IMG/VR virus record: IMGVR_UViG_3300029787_000304 | Coordinates: 1 to 24,980 of that record | Reading direction: 5' to 3' (one strand) | Source of the DNA: a virus | DNA: 24,980 bases | In this document: positions 22,559-24,980 of the stretch, in pieces | Numbering within the stretch: position 1 is the stretch's first letter | Layout of the letters: every line of letters starts with the position of its first letter | Made by a program: the position numbers and the translations under genes | The notes under the pieces: generated by a model | Databases searched by the model: none | Told to the model about the DNA's origin: nothing | The model's input: the letters and a program-made list of their open reading frames with translations, nothing else

Positions 22559-23200
22559 TTAAAAGTTATAGTCGTAAAACTTATGAGGTTCAAATGATAA
22601 AACAAATCTGTTGTTATATTTATCATACCAGTATCCATCTTTTCTTCTACGGATTCTTTTTCTTGCACCATTAGGATTAGATTCTATAAACCATTCTTGG
22701 TCTCTTTGATTAACACAATGACCAGCAAATCCTCCAGCTACCCATTTAAGTTTAACAGAATCATCTTTAGTAGCAGTCATCTCTTTAACTTCAATAGTCT
22801 TCTCACTAACTATCATAGTAACCTCCCAAGGGTTAACATCAGTCCAACCCATATGGTTAGCATACTTATAATGAACAGGAGACTTTCTATGCTCTAAAGT
22901 TTTCTTAAAAAATTTTACTAAATCAGATAAGTCCCACCAATCACTAATAAAAACATCCATAGGTTCTTCACCATATTTCTCTACATGGTCTACTATCTTT
23001 CTAGAGTGAACATAAACTTTTCTCTCATCATCATTATAAAACCTACAACGACCTTCTTGTATATGTTTTTTAATTTCGTGAAAATCTATAGCAAAGCTTT
23101 GCCAACTTACAGTTTCATTACCAGTGTACTTTTTTCTGTACTCAGGATTCCTTCTAAAAGTTTCAATTGGTTCGCCTTTATAATTATATTGTACTATCAT
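22559..23200 (-). CDS. Phage protein of unknown function, minus side of the divergent promoters
   Basis: A 213-aa protein with an AAAGGA site before its ATG at 23200, and its own putative promoter and terminator, so it is likely a single-gene transcript. It is rich in aromatic and charged residues. Blocks are MIVQYNYKGEPIETFRRNPE, FISDWWDLSDLVKFFKKTLE, YKYANHMGWTDVNPWEVTMI and RIRRRKDGYWYDKYNNRFVL. The first block has a weak NUMOD-like look, but nothing else supports a homing endonuclease. The protein ends shortly after this basic/aromatic block. I do not recognise it. Placement opposite the early genes suggests a regulatory or host-takeover role. Confidence 0.6.
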   Translation of the reverse strand: MIVQYNYKGEPIETFRRNPEYRKKYTGNETVSWQSFAIDFHEIKKHIQEGRCRFYNDDERKVYVHSRKIVDHVEKYGEEPMDVFISDWWDLSDLVKFFKKTLEHRKSPVHYKYANHMGWTDVNPWEVTMIVSEKTIEVKEMTATKDDSVKLKWVAGGFAGHCVNQRDQEWFIESNPNGARKRIRRRKDGYWYDKYNNRFVLSFEPHKFYDYNF

Positions 23201-23228
23201 AATTTATTCCTTTCTCAGTTATAACTAT

Positions 23229-23257
23229 GTTATACGCCATCTGCACAAATAAGTAAA
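23229..23257 (-). promoter_or_regulatory. Sigma-70-type promoter for the minus-strand gene
   Basis: On the minus strand, TTTACT (23257-23252) and TATAAC (23234-23229) are separated by 17 nt. This matches the -35 and -10 spacing of bacterial sigma-70 promoters. Transcription would begin near 23222, leading into the 213-aa gene. Confidence 0.6.
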
Positions 23258-23264
23258 GCCTAAA

Positions 23265-23375
23265 GTTACCAAAGTATTAAAAAAGTTACCAACAGATTCT
23301 TACTCTGGTTACCCAGATATAATCCTTACTAACTAAGGCTTACAGAGATTAAGTTACCGCAGTTACCAAGTTACC
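23265..23375 (+). repeat. Six direct GTTACC repeats between divergent promoters
   Basis: GTTACC occurs on the plus strand at 23265, 23285, 23308, 23353, 23362 and 23370 (first base). Five are preceded by A; the one at 23308 is within TCTGGTTACCCAGA, which has 5-bp inverted arms. A CCTTA-CTAAC-TAAGG inverted repeat lies at 23324-23338. In about 110 nt one would expect far less than one copy of a given hexamer. The array occupies exactly the space between the two putative -35 boxes. Operator array or replication iterons are the main options. Confidence 0.7.
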
Positions 23376-23397
23376 CCAGATCCTAGGAAAAAAATAT

Positions 23398-23426
23398 TTT
23401 ACTTTAAATTATTTTCTATATATAGT
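23398..23426 (+). promoter_or_regulatory. Sigma-70-type promoter for the plus-strand genes
   Basis: TTTACT (23398-23403), a 17-nt spacer, and TATAGT (23421-23426) give the same design as the minus-strand promoter. Transcription would begin near 23432, upstream of AAAGGAA and the ATG at 23455. Confidence 0.6.
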
Positions 23427-23454
23427 ATAACAGTATTACTGAGAAAGGAATTTA

Positions 23455-23829
23455 ATGGCAACAGTCTACTTAGTACAACGACCACGAGAGAATAAATTTG
23501 GATGGACTCCTGATTTAACAGATGCTACTCGTTATGGTTCAATGAAGGTTATATTTGAGCCTAATGAAAAGCCTCAGTTCTTAACAGGACCATCCATCTT
23601 GAAAGCTCGTAGGTTATTAAAAGACTTCAGTCCCAATGACTATATACTTTGGGCAGGAGGTGGAGATCCAATAGCAGTGATGATAGTATCAGCTTTGGCT
23701 GCAGAAGTATCTCCAATTATTAATGTTCTCAGATGGGAACGTAACATCGAGCAAGGTGATAGGGATAGAAGAGCTGGCTGGTACATGCCGACCACCTTGG
23801 AATTTAGAAAGGAAATAAAGCATGACTAA
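23455..23829 (+). CDS. Conserved phage protein of unknown function, first plus-strand gene
   Basis: A 124-aa protein, MATVYLVQRPRENKFGWTPD followed by LTDATRYGSMKVIFEP, then FLTGPSILKARRLL and DYILWAGGGDPIAV, and late LRWERNIEQGDRDRRAG. I recall this order (VQRP, GWTPDLT, YG, GPS, DYILWAGGDP, LRWER) in many marine phage proteins without known function. It is small, soluble and without a membrane segment. It has an AAAGGAA site 5 nt before the ATG and overlaps the next gene by 8 nt. The early-gene position suggests a host or replication role, not shown. Confidence 0.65.
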   Translation: MATVYLVQRPRENKFGWTPDLTDATRYGSMKVIFEPNEKPQFLTGPSILKARRLLKDFSPNDYILWAGGGDPIAVMIVSALAAEVSPIINVLRWERNIEQGDRDRRAGWYMPTTLEFRKEIKHD

Positions 23830-24415
23830 AATAAACTTGCTAGAGGATGTAGCACCTTCATCCAATGAAATAGGTGCATGTAGTGAGTTAGCTGAAAGAC
23901 AAATCAATCTCGAAGATGAGGTGAGTCGTCTTGAAGAGCAACTCAAACTAGCGAAGCAGAACTTACGACAAGTTTCTGAAATAGACTTACCAGAGTTAAT
24001 GAACAACCTTAACGTAAAAGAGTTTAAGTTAAACGATGGTACAAAGGTTTCAGTGAATGATGTAGTTTCTGGGAGCACACCTAGTAATGGTGCCATAGAT
24101 AGAGCCAAAGGTGAACTCAAGCAGGAGCTCCTACAACGTAAAGATAGCTGTTACACTTACCTTAGAAGTAATAAGGCTGAGTCTTTAATTAGTAACAACT
24201 ATGTAGTTCAGTTTCAAACTGGTGAAGACACTAAGGCTTTAGAATTTGAAAAGATATTAAATGATAAAGAATTAGACTTTGCTAACAAGTCTGAAGTAAA
24301 TCCTAGGAGACTTAACTCTTGGCTCAAAGAACAAATAGCCAATGGTAAAGAAGTTCCCTATGACGTTTTTAAAATTTTCACTGGCCATCGTGCCGTTATA
24401 AAAAGGAGTAATTAA
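23822..24415 (+). CDS. Coiled-coil phage protein of unknown function
   Basis: A 197-aa protein. Residues about 20-60 form a coiled coil (SELAERQINLEDEVSRLEEQ, LKLAKQNLRQVSEIDLPEL). It continues with NNLNVKEFKLNDGTKVSVND, a central helix-rich region (CYTYLRSNKAESLISNNYVV) and a C-terminal block EVNPRRLNSWLKEQIANGKE. This layout is familiar from early-region proteins of marine T7-like phages, without a function I can name. It shares 8 nt with the previous gene and precedes the next by 2 nt. Confidence 0.62.
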   Translation: MTKINLLEDVAPSSNEIGACSELAERQINLEDEVSRLEEQLKLAKQNLRQVSEIDLPELMNNLNVKEFKLNDGTKVSVNDVVSGSTPSNGAIDRAKGELKQELLQRKDSCYTYLRSNKAESLISNNYVVQFQTGEDTKALEFEKILNDKELDFANKSEVNPRRLNSWLKEQIANGKEVPYDVFKIFTGHRAVIKRSN

Positions 24416-24417
24416 TT

Positions 24418-24980
24418 ATGGTGAAAGCAATACAAAAGAAGAATGATAAAGCAGTATCAACAATTGACCCAGCTATGCTAATGGAAGATGCTAGTGTCGG
24501 TCAAGAAGGTATGACCAACGAAGACTACATGATTCCCAGACTTCAAGTCTTACAAACTAATTCCCCACAAGTTAATAAAAGGGATGGTAAGTATATTGAA
24601 GGTGCTGAGGTTGGGGATATTATGAACTCAGTAACTAAAGATATCTACAGTGGAGAAAAGGGTGTAACAGTAATCCCAGTCAACTATAGTAGAAAGTATA
24701 TTGAGTGGAAGCCTAGAGATGCTGGTGGTGGTTTAGTTAAAGACCATGGTACAAATAGTGGTATCCTAGAGATGTGTGAGAAGCCTCAAGGCTCAATGAA
24801 AGACATCACCTCCGAGGGTAACGAAGTAGTTACAACAGCCGAATACTTTGTATACTTATATAACGATAAAACAGGAGCCACAACCCAAGCTTTAATATCT
24901 ATGACTAGCAGTATGTTAAAGGTTGCTCGTAGGTGGAATAGTATGACTGCTGCTCTACAAGTTCCTAAGCCTGATAATAG
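24418..24980 (+). CDS. Conserved early-region phage protein, 3' part outside window
   Basis: An ATG at 24418 with a strong AAGGAG site opens a frame of 187 complete codons that runs off the right edge. The visible part contains NEDYMIPRLQVLQTNSPQVN, then YIEGAEVGDIMNSVTKDIYS, VTVIPVNYSRKYIEWKPRDA and FVYLYNDKTGATTQALISMT. It resembles a conserved marine phage protein found with replication or recombination genes; a single-stranded-DNA-binding-type role has been suggested to me only by that context. No catalytic motif is visible in the part shown. Confidence 0.6.
   Translation, partial: MVKAIQKKNDKAVSTIDPAMLMEDASVGQEGMTNEDYMIPRLQVLQTNSPQVNKRDGKYIEGAEVGDIMNSVTKDIYSGEKGVTVIPVNYSRKYIEWKPRDAGGGLVKDHGTNSGILEMCEKPQGSMKDITSEGNEVVTTAEYFVYLYNDKTGATTQALISMTSSMLKVARRWNSMTAALQVPKPDN

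Larger units (their letters stand above)
23206..23451. repeat. Mirrored 14-bp leader sequence ACTGAGAAAGGAAT
   Basis: The same 14 bases occur on the plus strand at 23438-23451 and, inverted, on the minus strand at 23219-23206. Each copy sits just before the start codon of a divergent gene and contains the AAAGGAA ribosome binding site. GTATAAC also occurs about 10 nt before both copies, so the two leaders appear to be duplicates. Confidence 0.7.

Noticed and set aside
22559-23200. NUMOD-like start (YNYKGEPIETF) hinting at a homing endonuclease
   Set aside because: Only one weak match; no GIY-YIG, HNH or LAGLIDADG motif is visible in the rest of the protein.
23265-23375. CRISPR array
   Set aside because: The repeated unit is only 6 nt, spacing is irregular, and there are no Cas genes.

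Overview
This window is about 25 kb of a tailed double-stranded DNA phage (Caudoviricetes), read almost entirely on the minus strand. The DNA is AT-rich with many AGGAG-type ribosome binding sites, some GTG and TTG starts, and overlapping or abutting genes. Terminase, portal, scaffold, HK97-fold capsid and two connector-like proteins make phage identity secure. The portal size and the connector proteins suggest a podovirus-like (P22/T7-like) virion. The mix of small basic proteins, a co-chaperonin and a cupredoxin-like tail domain resembles uncultured marine phages. A low-GC marine bacterial host is an inference, not something the sequence proves.

Layout, in the direction of late transcription (right to left): a divergent control region (23201-23454) separates three plus-strand genes of the presumed early/middle module (23455 to the right edge) from the minus-strand genes. 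The first minus-strand gene (22559-23200) has no recognised function and is followed by a terminator-like hairpin. A 343-nt AT-rich spacer comes next. The late operon follows: small and large terminase, an 804-aa portal, two small proteins, and three proteins of unknown function (236, 334 and 371 aa). The 371-aa protein carries a candidate ADP-ribosyltransferase signature. Two of these three, and more weakly the third, share an N-terminal sequence.

Then comes a compact cassette (13133-14388) of seven overlapping small genes, mostly lysine-rich, three of them under 60 codons and easily missed. A lysis-like block follows: one-TM coiled-coil protein, one-TM protein, two-TM holin-like protein, a basic protein and a T4-type lysozyme. 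After it come a GroES-like co-chaperonin, scaffold, an unknown conserved protein, a decoration-like protein, the major capsid protein, and a 910-aa protein with a large-polyvalent-protein motif bracketed by two RNA hairpins. The tail/connector block runs off the left edge with a tail-fibre-like protein.

The main points for a second look are: the divergent promoter pair with matched TTTACT/17-nt architecture flanking six GTTACC repeats; the candidate ADP-ribosyltransferase with a shared N-terminal tag, reminiscent in concept of T4 Alt and internal proteins; the basic mini-gene cassette with an unlisted zinc-ribbon gene; and a tail protein with a cupredoxin-like domain that keeps all four type-1 copper ligand positions.
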